A DNA stretch of 64,000 nucleotides, taken from positions 10,862,831-10,926,830 of the forward strand of contig NC_135779.1 in NCBI RefSeq assembly GCF_028453695.1, given 5' to 3'. The notes below the pieces were generated by a model, which made no database searches, was not told the DNA's origin, and saw nothing but the letters and a program-made list of their open reading frames with translations. Position 1 is the stretch's first letter. Every line of letters begins with the position of its first letter. Both the position numbers and the translations under genes were made by a program. This document shows positions 35,471 to 48,115 of the stretch, piece by piece. Origin of the DNA: Augochlora pura (Eukaryota > Arthropoda > Insecta > Hymenoptera > Halictidae).

Positions 35471-38240
35471 TCGAATCGGGGAAAGTCGTGGTGGAAGAGT
35501 CGGGCGCGCCCTCGCGCGCGTTGCATCGGGTAATTTTCCGGCGACAAATCTCTCTGGTCGTCTGTTTTCTTGCTCTGTTTCGATCGAGCTCGGCCGCGGC
35601 TCGGCCCAAGGATGGAGAACCGGTTCCCCTGTTCTCGGGACACGGCGATCCTCTTCGGATCTCGCGTTCGCGCATCACCGATTATCATATTAAATGGACC
35701 GGAGTGTTTGCGGTCATTGGGTTGACGAGGGAACGCGAGACACGGTTCGTGTTTCTTTAAACCGGAGCACACACAAGGAGCGAAAAGAGAGGAGGCGGAG
35801 GCCTGGCCAATCGGGCGGAACAGCAAAAATCAATCCTCCATCGCCTCGGCCCTTTAATCGAAGCTTCCCTTTAATTCGCGCGATGCTGCGCGGCGGCCGA
35901 TGGGAAACCGCGCGGGTGTTCGTTTAACATCGGCGACGCATAAAACGCATAAAATCTAGCCGCGGATTGGAGGGACCGCGAATCGTTGCAGCCCGTGGCG
36001 GCGGCCGCGGCGTGCTTCGTTGTTTGCGCGCGAGACGTCGTCCGGGCAAACATTAATTAAGTTCATCAAATATTGACGGATAAATAATGACGATTATTAA
36101 TTGCCGCGTTTCAACTGCGCCGGGACTGCGTCGACGAATAAAATTCGCATCGTTCCCAGCCGGCTGTTAAATTTTCGGAGTCGTGTTTATTTTTGGATTT
36201 CACTTTCGCGGTCCGCACTTTCTTCTCTTTTCCTCTTTATTGGAATATCAATGCGTATTGACCACGGTAAAGTTATATTTCCCGGGAGCAGAAATAAATT
36301 TAAACCGTTTAAAAGGAAAATAGGATAGCATGCACAATGTGCGAATGCTTATACGTACAGTATGGGACACAGCTGTGACAGTATCGAGATACGGTACGAG
36401 GGGTACTGAGCTTTCTATTTCAAAGTCAGTCGCAGTTAACGATACTTTGTGTAAAGAACTTCCTGATTCGTCGTGTAACAAAGCTTTTTCTTTACAATAC
36501 AAGGTATGCTTCATTTTACACACATTTCCAATACTCTGTCGAACCGCGACAGATAGGTCGAACACAAAAATCAAACTGGCAAAGAATTTTTTATTTTCCA
36601 CCTGATGTGATTTAATCGCGAAGGCATGCGTCGATGTATTTCGCGTTCTCCGACCGTTGTATCGTGTCATCGGGTCGAGTCATGTTAATTAGCGCAGACA
36701 TCTGATAAAGAGAAAACGTATCCTATGCCTTCCTTAATTAATAAAAATCTTAACTGAGAGTTGAATCGGGTAAAATGAAATTGTTGTTTTATTCCCGTAA
36801 CTAATTATAATTCCAATACCCCTTTCCTCTTTCTTCTCTTTCTCGTTGCCGACGCGCACGACCGACCTTGCAACGCACCGAATTTGGAAACGTGATTCGG
36901 ACGCGCCTGAATCGAACAGCAGGAATCTTCGACGGACAACCACCGTTCCATGGTTCCGCCGTTTCACCGATTCGAACGGTGTTATTGTTATGGCTGCGAG
37001 GGAAAGCTTCGATTGCGTCGGGAAACAGACATGTGGTCCTTTGAGCCCGCGTCTTGCTCGCGGGGGGTGCAATATTTCTTCAAGCCCCGCTTTTCATTAT
37101 CCCCCGGCAGATCCTTTTGATATCCTGCCGATCGATCCGCTCCCCCCCGATGCGCGGATTAAAACGAGCCCATTGTCTTTCGACGTAGTCCGCGTCATTG
37201 CGTTTCGCGCGCCGCTGCGCGAGCAAATTCGGAAAATTACCGAAACTGTGGTCACGCGGCTGTATCCGGGGACGCGTTCGCGAATTTTTTCCAATTTTCC
37301 GATCGAGACTCGCACACGGCTCGAGCGCGCGTCCCGCGTTAATTTGAAGCAACTCGAACGAAAATCGAGTGCTTCACGGCAGCAAGAGAAAGCACACCCG
37401 GGTCCCATAAAACTGTCTCGTAAAAGGGTTGAACGTCGGCTTCGATGCGTTCCCGATTCGCCGGAGAATCGACGGGAAAGATCGGAGCGGCGGCGGCGGC
37501 GGCGGCTCGGACCGATTAATTCTTCCGAGGAGGATTTTCGAAACTGTAGCCGATGGAACGCGATACGGCAGATTACTCGCGGAACGCACAATGGCGGGCT
37601 CGTAAATCGTGGAACGGTCGCGCGCGTTCGACGCGCGATTAAATCCGTTCGCGCGGCCGAATCGGCCGGTGACAATTTTCGAATTTATGATCGTTACTTT
37701 CTAATTACGGCCGGATGCCGCCTGCGAGCGGGGCGAGAACCTCGCGCCTGCGTCTTGGTCGGGTTTTACGGGCGTCGGCTCGTTAATTAGGAAGTTAATT
37801 CGCGACGACGACGTCCGAGCACGCCTCTCTCCGAAACGAGCACCGCCGATGAGACTCTCGTGGCTCCGCTTCGAACCGCTCCGCGCAGCTCCCCGGCTCG
37901 CCGGACAAACGCTCGCATATTAATTACGGCCGAGAGGAGAAGTTGCAACAATCGTAATCGCGCTCGCCACTCACCTTGGCATTTGTCTCGAAATGGATAC
38001 GCGTGTCGAACAATGCTCGCCGCTAATAAGTCGCCGGCTAATAAGTAATAAACGGTTACTCGGACTTTCGTCATCGTCGGCGTTGCCACCTTGCGCCACC
38101 TGAGTCTCGTTGACAAGTGTCGACACGTCGCCCCGCGCCGTCTTTTCCACCCTCGAGAGCTTTTTACTGGAGATAGATCCGACATCGTTTCTGCCACCTT
38201 GTTCGTCACCTTGTTCGCCACCTTGCAACGCACAGTGGCG
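35471..38240. other. Mostly GC-rich block with a long domain-free open frame
   Basis: A + strand frame at 36846-37790 stays open for 314 codons but is Arg-rich, has no recognisable domain, starts with a non-ATG codon and is opposed by a 192-codon minus frame. It is treated as a chance frame. A minus-strand donor-like site lies near 37975. Confidence 0.4.
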
Positions 38241-38950
38241 ATCTATAGCAAAAATGATTTTAGCAGTGTTTCAATGCTTGAAGTTGTAGCATAGTAGGTC
38301 GTTGAATTCGCTTTAATATCAATTAGGAATTCAGTCAAAAGTATATATTAACATTTAAAACATGCCTCGGACCAGCATTTTTCATAACAAAGACGTTGTT
38401 TGGTTGACCAATAAGTTCTTGCGTTTTTTAACCATTTATAGCAACACAAAAAGCGCAATGACTAATTGGTCAACTTAATCATTCGTAGAAAAATACATTC
38501 TAATCAAATTTTGTTTGAAATTGTTTCGGTAAGATCTATAATAATTCTCTAGATCTCTATAATAACTAATTGAAGAAGATAGTTCCCTTTATATTTTCAT
38601 TACCGAATTTTTATAATGTACTATCTTATTAAAGAAACTGTTTGAATGAACTAATATTTTTCATCACAACCCCTTGCAGTATTATATTTACTCACAACCA
38701 CCAAAGATATTTATTTTTCTTATTTTGACATAAAATCAAAACATATTATCGTGTTCCATGTATCTAAACCTTAACAAAGGATCCATAAGTATTGATTTTT
38801 CTATCTAAACTTTGTATATTATGTATTACTGCTCGTTCAAGGAAAATTAATTCCGATCAGTACAACACCTACGTATAATCTTAATACGATCACATGGGGT
38901 TAAAGTTTCACGTGACGTAAACCCATTTGGTAGAAAAACAAAGTTCAAAG
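38241..38950. other. AT-rich island holding a mariner remnant
   Basis: AT-rich, with no coding signal. The mariner-type terminus pair at 38399-38476 is listed separately. The rest is not recognised. Confidence 0.5.
38399..38476. mobile_element. Collapsed mariner element (both termini, no interior)
   Basis: TTGGTTGACCAATAAGTTCT followed by TGCGTTTTTT is a typical mariner terminal repeat (family consensus: TTRGGTTG-like start, then AATAAGTTCTTGCG). The other terminus, inverted at 38452-38476, reads AAGTTGACCAATTAGTCATT then GCGCTTTTTGTG. Only about 80 bp remain, so the entire transposase region has been deleted. Confidence 0.6.
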
Positions 38951-41389
38951 TATGAAAGTTGCAAAATTTGGCCATGGATCGCCGGCGCCGCGAGATCGCT
39001 GCGCTCGGTCTCGCTCATTCATACTTCCACGCTTCCAGCCGATCCTTTCGAATATCCTCACCCAAAGAAACGTTGCTGCTACCATTCGAGCCGATAGCGA
39101 TCCATTCACGCGGTGCACCTTCTCTTTGCTCCCGCCAACAATGCCGAGAACTGTCCAGGATCTTGCACCTTCGTTTCCCCGGTAATCGCCTGGCGATCAT
39201 CGGTAAAAATACATACTTACGTATCGCGGGAAACGCGCGGCTTTTCGGACCGATCGACGCAATCCTCGCGCGGCGATTTAGCGAGACCACCCGGGGTCAA
39301 GGAGCAGCGAAGGCTGTCCGGTCTAATCCCTCGTCAAGTGAGAAAGTTCGCTGCAACAGGCCGAGTTTTTCGTATCGTGGACTATCGATGACGCGGCGAT
39401 CGATCGGGCAATTAGGCTAATGCGGACACCTGCCCGGCAAAAAACGCCAGCCTCGATCCACGGAGCCGTCGATCATTTTTTTAATCGACGTCGTCCTCTC
39501 GCGTTGCGACACCTCGCTGATCGACCCGCGCTCATTTTTTTTTTCTCCGCTCCTCTTTCTGGACGGACGAAAACGCGCTTGCACAATACGCTTATTGCGA
39601 AACGGAGAAGCTCCGGAGAAAGGGAAGAAAGCGTGCGACGGGGGGAGAGGGGGAGGGAGACAGTCGGAGAAAGAAAAGAAGAGCCACCGGAGGAATCCGT
39701 TCTCGAAGAAACGCGGTCATGGTGCTGTGGGACAATAGTTCGTTACGGACGGAGGGAGCTGACGAAAAGGGGGAAGAGAGAGAGAGAGAGACCGAGGAGA
39801 GGGAGGGAGAGAGAATTGCGGCTCTTTTTCGCGAGAGCAGCCATCTTGGAAACGTTCTCCCTCGACGGTCGCGGACAAGGGCGTGGGCGCGCTGGCTAGG
39901 GGAATTTAATGCTCTCGAAATGTCAAACGTCGAGGACTAAAATGTCGTCGGGAACGTGCCGCGCTGATTTTTCCTCGCTCTCTTCGCCACACGCAGCTCC
40001 TGCTCGCGTTTCGCGAACCCGCATTCGCGATTTCTGCTGGCGAATTTGCGTGCCCGTTGCGATCTCGAGCGGAAAGCGATCCCCTGTCTCTCGCGCGGGG
40101 GATGAATCGAGCAGCAACTTCGTCCGTCACTCTTTCGTCTGAATCATTCATGCATACATGCGCGACCACATTCTTGCGGTGTAATTATTTATACAATATA
40201 AATTACTATAACAATACAATACAAAGACATGTCATATTAAGTGATTCAGTATATGTATATGTAATATGCAGGATGTTACAATCAATAGGATGTTTTTCGT
40301 TAATAAGTAATGACAAAGCCATGGATTGCATTTGCGCTAAAAGTTACTTCAAATGATCCCAGGAACCCCGCATAATTTCAGGACACCCTGTATAATATGT
40401 ACGATATTTAATCGGCCCAAGAAACTGCATAGTACTGACAGGGCAATGTGCACACAATCCATCGTTTTGCTTACAGAAGCACATCACTATCGTACACAAC
40501 CATCCGTAATTCTTGCATTACTGTCATCACTAGACTGGGGATATCTATGCAACATAGGAATTGTTTCCATCAATTGTACAGAACAAAATTTAAATAAAGA
40601 TGTACTTTTTCTTCTTACTGTGTCAATGAATTAAAAATAGGGTAACAAGACTCTTAAATTCTCCAATAAATACTTAAAATCCGTACTCTAGTTAGTATTG
40701 TTATTATTATTTCTTATTCCTATTAATGTTATTATATACTCACAATCGTGTACTCCCTATTATTCCAATTCATTATCAAAGTCCACCGTTTACGCAATAA
40801 GCGAATTAAAATCTTTCGAACGTTTCTTGAAGCGTTTTCCGCGCGAGCGTTTTCGTTACGTCGGCCAGGATCAATTTCAGATTTTGTTTGTTTGTAATCG
40901 GAACAGCGGTGTTTAAAGGGACGGGACTTGTCGATGGATCGGCGACGGCGATACCGCGACGTCGAGCTCTTTTTCGAGCGATTCCCAGGGAACCCGATCC
41001 CGTGTATCCAGCAGAACAGAACGAGGGTCGTTGCTCGACAAAAACGTCGAACGTGAAACCGCAGAACTGGACGCACGTGTTCCGGTTAACGTGTCTCGCA
41101 TATGTTCGCTCGGCCTGAAAGAAGTCAACGCGTGGAAACCGTCGTGCGGAGTCGAGCCGAGAGTCGAGAGACGGGACGAGACGAGACTCGATCCCGGTGT
41201 CGATCGTGTACGACTGCACTCTCGAGGTTCTCTCCTCTAGCCAACGAGACGCACACCGTGACACCGGTTCGCAGCCGATTCCATCATCGAGCGCCTCGCG
41301 ATACGCGCGATTTGATGCTCGAGATGTATCGATGCCGGTGGCTGGTGGCTGGTGGCTCGTTGCGATCCCGACCGGGCAATTAAAGAAAC
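38951..41389. other. Mixed block: GC-rich, AT-rich 40.15-40.8 kb, GC-rich
   Basis: No gene is supported. A purine-rich stretch lies at about 39600-39820, with (GA)n at 39776-39792. The AT-rich part holds a small element at 40265-40394. Confidence 0.45.
40265..40394. mobile_element. Short degraded element with CACCCTGTATA-type end
   Basis: The right end GGACACCCTGTATA and the left end TATGCAGGATGTTAC are roughly inverted (TATACAGGGTGTCC against TATGCAGGATGTTAC). ACACCCTGTATA-like ends are common on small insect DNA transposons. The similarity is modest and no target duplication was confirmed. Confidence 0.3.
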
Positions 41390-41416
41390 GTTTCCCTTCT
41401 TTTGTTCCAGGTAAGC
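41390..41416 (+). promoter_or_regulatory. Recursive splice site (ratchet point) candidate
   Basis: A long pyrimidine tract ends in an acceptor that is joined directly to a donor: TTTTGTTCCAG|GTAAGC, junction at 41410/41411. This juxtaposed arrangement, polypyrimidine-CAG|GTAAG, is the known consensus for recursive splicing in long insect introns, where the upstream exon is spliced to a zero-length exon and regenerates the donor. It lies about 22.1 kb downstream of the candidate first-exon donor on the same strand. A second donor-like GTAAGT at 41451-41456 allows an alternative 40-bp microexon. Match to consensus is seen directly; function is inferred. Confidence 0.5.
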
Positions 41417-43570
41417 CGGCCCACGATATTCGCCTCACGACCCTTTGTTCGTAAGTACGTGACTCGACTTTTCATCCGGCCGTATAATAATTTCGCCGGT
41501 ATCCCGGCGAACGAGACCGGTGAATCCAAACAGCCGAAAGAGGATCCGGGAACCCGTGTAAATTTAAAAAGTTCCGTCGATCCTCCTGCTCCCTCCCTCC
41601 CTCCCTCTCTCTCTCTCTCTCTCTCTCCACGGTCTCTTTGTCTTCCCGCCAGACACGAATTTCGATCCACGGAACAGCCGCTATTGGCTAACAATCGCGA
41701 AACCACGAAACGTCGAAATCGGCTTCGACGGATCAGCGGAAAAATTGTTACAGTATCGGAAAGCTCGTCTCTTTTTACGGTATGTTTCCTGTAGCAATTA
41801 ATCATCGGACCGCCACGGATCTTTACGTGGTTACGGCATGTTGTTCTCTTTTTTCATCTCGTTAAAATCTCAATAAGAAAAACAAATGCTCAGTTTTGAT
41901 CATTCTTGCGAACAGATTTGACTTTGCACGAGAATCCGCATTCTAATGGTGCAAAGCGATGCATATGTTTCTTCGCGAAACTGTAACAAACAAAAGTTGA
42001 GAAATTACGAATATTTGATCATTTTTGCGCGCAATGCTCCCGTAAATAGAGCGAAGTTTCGAAATAATTATAATTCACGTTAACGAATTTAATAAATTTA
42101 TCATAATTGTTTATATAAATGCGTAAACCTCTATTTTTACAATGAAGAACTGAGAGCAAGTCAGCAGTTCATATAAATGCATTTGGGTCCTCTAATTTCT
42201 AGTTGTATATAATTCTATCTCGTTACTATTGTCATTATCCTACCAAGTATCCCACAAAAAAAGATCAATCGCGCAAATTCTCTACGAGTGACGATAAAAT
42301 TCAGTTATTAAGATAACCGGCGAACAACAAGAAATGACAATAACGGATGAAATTTCCATTATCGTCAACAAGTAATAAAACCGGAGTGGGTAGTACGTAG
42401 AGTCCTCCTGGTACATCGAGAGGGTTGAGAATAGTCTCAGAAAGCGATCTTCCGAGCCTTACACTCTGCGTCCTCCCGATAAGACAGAAGTGCAGCGAGA
42501 GCTAGCCGGGACCATGCAGCGGTCGCGCGGCTATCCCGGAAATGTAAAGAACGCTCGCGATCCTGAGAATAGTGCATCACAGAGAGATAGAGGCTCGTCG
42601 GATAGAGCGCTGTCCGGGCCAATTAATCGGTCCCCGGTATCAATTTATCGGTAAACCGCGGGTCCTGTTTCCGCGTGGATGATCCCTTTTCGTAGTCGCG
42701 AGATCCTTTGGCTGTGCGCGTTCGAATTCGCGTTCACGTTCGGCTCGACAAAGGGTTGGCCTTCGAAGGGTGGCCAGCCGGAGGGCAGACGGGGATGGGT
42801 GGGGCGATCACGAAATAGGTTCAATCTATGCATCTCGAACGGGCAATGGGTGGAGGGGGGCACGGTGCGGTCTATATCGTTGACGGGAATCGTTGGTTGT
42901 CGGTGACGTCACGCGCTGCCAGCTCTGGTAACGAGACCAGCTGTTTTCGACATCTGCGGCCCTCTCTCGCGCTCTCTCTCTCTCTCTCTCTCTCTCCCTC
43001 TCTCCCTATTCGTTCTGCACAACCTACGGCGTGCTTCCGCAAAAGTTCCGAGCTTTTTCCACTTATTTTTCACTGGACTCGGGGAAAGTTCGCCGAGACA
43101 CGCGGCTACGAGTCGGACGGGAACAAAAGCAGGAGCTTTCGGTCGGAAGCGAATGCCGGAGAAACAGAGAGAAGAGAATAAAAAGAGAGAGAGAGAGAGG
43201 CTGCGGTGTCGAATGCTGACACCGTTGCTTCGACGTCGACGTCGAGACGGACGGACGCCGTTTGTTTCCACCGTGGAAAAAATACTAGTAATAAGCGCGG
43301 GGTCGCCGCTTCCGATCCGAGGCGGTTGGATAAAGAGGAAAAGCGGAAACAATTAAACGGCTCGCGGCACCGCGAGGGACTCCATATGGCTGACGTGAAC
43401 GCGAGGCAACGATCATAATTAACGACGGGATAATTACACGAGGACCCAGCGCCGCGAGAACATCGGAACACCGCTCGATTCGTGGTCACGTTTGCGCCCT
43501 TCACCGTCAGCTTTCGCTCCTGTTGCCCTTCGTGCTCCTAACTACGGTGGAAAGTAGCTATCATAAGTTA
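41417..43570. other. Presumed intron; GC-rich with an AT-rich insert
   Basis: AT-rich at 41811-42380, otherwise GC-rich with CT tracts at 41590-41627 and about 42968-43003 and a GA run at 43183-43199. No exon or element is recognised. Confidence 0.45.
41590..41627. repeat. (CTCC)n/(CT)n microsatellite
   Basis: CCCT units grade into an uninterrupted CT run on the + strand. Confidence 0.9.
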
Positions 43571-45828
43571 CCATTACCGGAATCCTGAGCAGCCTTAAGG
43601 CGGCAGCACACGCGTGAACTTCTGAAACAAAAGCACCATTGTGGGAGGTGCTCATGGAACCCTAATAACGTGTGAAATTTATTAATAATAATTTGACTGC
43701 GGATTTGATATATTTATGAGAAAAGTGTATGGAAGCAAATGTAGGATAGGGAAAAGTTTAATGTAATTTAAGTACTTGGACATATTCTCGAACTATTAAT
43801 ATTGCCAGCGAAGAGTGAAAGTTCATGTATGTGCTTGGATGGGAGTTTCGGTATGTCGATTCTCAACATCCGTCACTTCGGGAACGGTTAAAAACGGCGC
43901 CCGATGATTAATGTGTGATACATATATTTTAAAACGTAATAACTATACAATGAAGAGACGCGTGGATGTAGTGTTATTGCCGGTGGTACAAAAAGTCGTG
44001 TTGGTCGACGCGTTGTCGAAGTCTAGTGTTCCGTCGTACTTGGTAATTGCTAATGATCTTCGCTCGCTCCCTTTCGGGCCTTTTATTTGTTAACTGGTAG
44101 GAAGCTGGAAGGAGAGGTGGCAGAGGAAGTGGAAATTGAAAATATGTAATAACAAGGGAGCATAAAAAATCTGGACACGGGAAATGGTTGAGCCATGCTG
44201 CCTGAAGGTTACGGATTTAATTGCTTTATGAGCTCAGATGTACTTCTCGCTAGAACGGTCGAGGAACCGAGCCCGGACCCATAAAATGGTTGGGCTATGT
44301 TGTGTCCAAACAGTTCAATTAGCTATCACTTCTTGTGATGGACGTGGACAATTTTTATTTGGAATAAAGATCAGCTGGCTAATAATAATATGAGAATAAT
44401 TATATTTATTTCAAGTCTCTTTATTGAAATTATTATATAATCAATATAATATACATAGGAAAATGAGACAAGGCTTCTGCATGGTGGACCACCACGCCTG
44501 CATAAGACGCGCTTCACCGCGATTCTACCAATTTTTTAAAAAATATACGTCGATTGCAAGAACCAGCAATTGTATAGAAATTACACCAAATTTTCCGTTT
44601 TGGTAAAATGCCACGTCTTGAATATTTTCTCTCCAAATTGTTATAATTATAAATAACTTTCACAGAATAACAATTGAACGAATATCTTAAATCATGTATA
44701 GATTATAGTAAACATTAGAAAGAAATCATGTAAATTCAGTTTCGCTGTTCCTACAAAGTAACGTTTAGTATTAGTGATAACGTAGTGCTTAAATTAAATG
44801 TTATCCATTTCTGTAACAAATGCAGGAAGTGTGGGTCTCAGTCACGAGGCAGGTGAACAGTTTCTAAAATTCTATTAATGTTGCATTTGATACATCCCAT
44901 GGCACGGTAAAAGCACAATAATTTAATCGGACAAACGATGGGAAAGTTATGAAAACAGCGTGCACGTGGCGCAACGTTGGGAACGGTTGGCATTAAATGA
45001 TCGTAACTTTAAAATAAACGCGTCAACGCGTTGCGTCGCGGACGCAGGAGGAAACTGTAACATTAACAGTTGGATGGCGAAACGAAGCGCATAATTTTCG
45101 ACAAATATTTCAGATACGGAGTCACGTGTCGCCGACAATGGGCGAGCCTCGCATGACGCGGTTCTTATACAACGACGTATAGAAATTGTAGCAGCGCTTG
45201 CATAACTCCGTCAGCAATTTCCCATAACGTTAGAGATGCGAGCACAAACGAAAATACAAAGTGGCGGGTGTGGCAATTCGGTATCTATACCACGCGTCAC
45301 AGACGAAAGAGACGCATTGTTTCTGGAACAAAAGTCTAACAGTATTGTGCGGGCTAACGTGTGTCGATTCCGATGCAAAAATACTTTATTGAGCATGAAA
45401 TAGATGCGTGGCACAGCGACCTTTCCACGTGATCGACGTTGACGAATTTTGCATAAGTACTTGCCGCTCGAAAACCGCGTTCGATCAAATTTTGAAATTC
45501 ACCGATGGAAATTCCGCCGAGTTAAATTTGTCGAGCAAGAATATATTTTCCTTTTGGTGTCGTGCTGCATGACAGAGTTAGCTCTGCGCCCTCTAAAAAA
45601 GAAGAGGACACACGCATTTCGCGATTCGCCAGACGACCAATCTGTTTACGATGACGACGACGACCTGTCCGTCACCGTGGTTGGAAACTCGCTAGAGGCG
45701 CGCTCGCTGAGAGTCAGAGATTTTCGCAACAACGTCGAACCCGGCGACAACCTGTCTCGCTCGAGAGGGGTCGAGATTGAAATTTTATTCTGACCCTATC
45801 GCCGGACGAATGGATGGAGGAGGAAAAA

Positions 45829-45863
<35 letters not shown>

Positions 45864-46680
45864 CGGCGTGCTCTCGATAGAAAGAAGCTGCTCGGCCCGT
45901 CGAATTTCGAGAATAGCCGGTCTCCTCGAATCGGTAAGTTCCGTGAAAAAGTTCGAAGGTCGGCGGAATTGAATTCACGGTGGCTAGCCTCGAACGGGAC
46001 GAAACTTCGCGGTTTTTCCCCGAGATCCCGGCGCGAGAGGATCTGGCGCAAATTAAGCATTCCGTTTCAATTATTTCGCGCGATTATTCGGGGGCGGAAA
46101 GTTTCGCGGCGCCGCCGCCTTAACGAAGTCCGGGTTTTCGAATGGCTGCGAAAGGGGAGGAGGAGAAGGCAGACGAAGAAGAAGAAGTCGAAGAAGAGAG
46201 CTGATTGCGTTTTTTAATCGGCGACGCCGCTACGCCGCGAACGCGTGTCCGAGCCAGAGGCATCTAGGGCATCGAACAATTCGAGAATTATTAATTCCCC
46301 CTCGGATCCCGCCGAGAGCAGCTCTAATTGCGACTTCGCGGGGGAATAATTCACCGGCAGAATTTTTCCTCGCGGAGAAAGCTCCGCGCGCGAGTTCTCC
46401 GCGCCGCCAAAGGCTTGATTAAGTCTCCCCGAGTTTCGGGAACTTTCCGAGGAAAGTTTCAGCCTCGGTCACGCCTTTGCGATGGAAATAGCTGCCATGG
46501 TTTGGTGGTCGATAGCGCGGGATCCTGTGTCTGACCATTGTAGTCGGAGCTCCTTGAGAGAAACGGCGCGAGGAGGCGATCGCTTATTAACCCCTCTGTT
46601 ATCACCGAGGGCTACCAGAAGTGGAATTGCTCGTTCAGGTTTAAACAGGAACTTCGCAGCTAATATATTCCTGTGGTCTG
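43571..46680. other. AT-rich then mixed sequence, no supported gene
   Basis: 43571-45180 is AT-rich with no recognised element. At 45569-45793 an ATG-started + frame (MTELALRPLKKK, then an Asp run) looks mildly protein-like but has no known domain and no splice context. GTAAGT at 45937-45942 follows AATCG, a poor exon end. Confidence 0.4.
45831..45862. repeat. (GA)n microsatellite
   Basis: A purine run beginning with A/G-rich spacer and ending in about 12 GA units. Confidence 0.9.
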
Positions 46681-48056
46681 CCCCATGCAGGAAGATTCAA
46701 AGAACACTCGATAATAGTAATAACTTATTTATTCATATGTACGGGTACAAAAAGCCTTTATCACGGAATCAGTAATAAAAAGAACGAGCCTTGATATATC
46801 AATTGCACGAATACAAGCAAAGAGGAAAAATAAATGGAATCGAGATATGTGTACATATATATATTTCGATTTATCTCCAAGCAGAACAGTGATCCGGAAC
46901 GATCATGCGAATATTTGCTAGAATTCGGCCGATTATTAAAGAAAACAGAACGGCCGATCGTTCGGTTGCTAACAAAAGGGTTGAACGAGCAGCCGTGTGG
47001 CAAGCCGGCAGGACGAGGCGGAAACTATCGGGTCCTCGAGCGCGGAGCAGCTTCTTTCGCCCGAAGCTCGATTTTCTGCTTCGTTTAGCGACATCTGAAG
47101 CACTTTCGGTTCGGTCGACGCTCGCCAGCGGCGTACGGACCGACGAGGAGGGTACATCAACCCCGGATAAACGAACCGCCAGGCCGTGTAGTTTGGCTTC
47201 CGAAGAAAATACAGCTTGTTTCCTTCGCTCGGAGCCATTGGAAATATTTGTAGATCCTTGCGACGGTATTTGGACGTCTTCGAGCGCGTTTCTCGTCGAG
47301 ATACTTTTCGGTCGGCAGACCAAGCCCGACCGGCCTGGCCCGACGACGAGTTAATTCCATGGAGTTACCGTCGGCCCGAGGTCGTAATCTACGTGTGTCG
47401 CGCCGCGTCGCGTCGCGTCGCGTCGGCCCGGTTGGCCGCCATATAACAGGATTAATATCCACGGACACGGCCGAGGGGGCTCTCTCCGCCTCGGTGTGCG
47501 AACAACGTTCTCTATCGTCGAAATCGTGTGTCCCTGTACAATGGTGCATTGGGTGGTCGTGGCACATGGGGTTCCAGCCCATTCGGGGCGACGCGACGCG
47601 ACGCGCAGCAGCCATCACGCTCCGAGCCTTGAACAGCGGCCGCACCTTCGCCGCTACCAGTACTGTCCCGCGATACGCTCGCCGAATAGACAATCCCGCG
47701 GCGGATTCCCCGTTAGCAGTTTTCACGGTGATTATCTCGTACTTCCCGCCTGCTCGCGACGCATTTCGCTCACCTTTACGATCAACGCGTCGTCGAGACT
47801 CCGCGACGCGTCTATTCCGCTCCCCGCTGTTCGCGCAACCCGGTTTTATCGAGCCTTCGATCTCTGATCTAGAAAATCCACAGACTTTTTAAGGATCTTG
47901 ACCTTTCTTGTATCGAGTCACGGTGAAAGTAATTAATAGACAGCAGATTTATATGAAAAATAAAGATTATCTGCTTCGATCGAAATATGTAGAAGTTAAA
48001 TAGAAATATATCTTATCTGTTAATAAGATTAATAATTCGGAAATAGTATAACAGTG
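46681..48056. other. Mixed block, no supported gene
   Basis: AT-rich at 46681-46880 and 47891-48056, GC-rich between, with a (GCGTC)n run at 47402-47425. Overlapping frames on both strands carry no recognisable domain. Confidence 0.45.
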
Positions 48057-48115
48057 CAGTAGACCCTCGATTGCCCGAGTCAAACAGAAAAATATAAATG
48101 TTCGGATAATAGAAG
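48057..48115. mobile_element. pogo/Tigger-like terminal fragment
   Basis: CAGTAGACCCTCGATTGCCC followed by GAGT and, 25 bp later, GTTCGGATAAT resembles the 5' terminus of pogo/Tigger elements (CAG-GACCCTCGATTATCCGA type, known from that family). No matching inverted right end was found within the next kilobase, so only a fragment is called. Confidence 0.4.

Noticed and set aside
36846..37790. 314-codon + strand open frame
   Set aside because: It begins with a non-ATG codon, is Arg-rich without domains, and is opposed by a 192-codon minus frame. This is expected by chance in GC-rich sequence.
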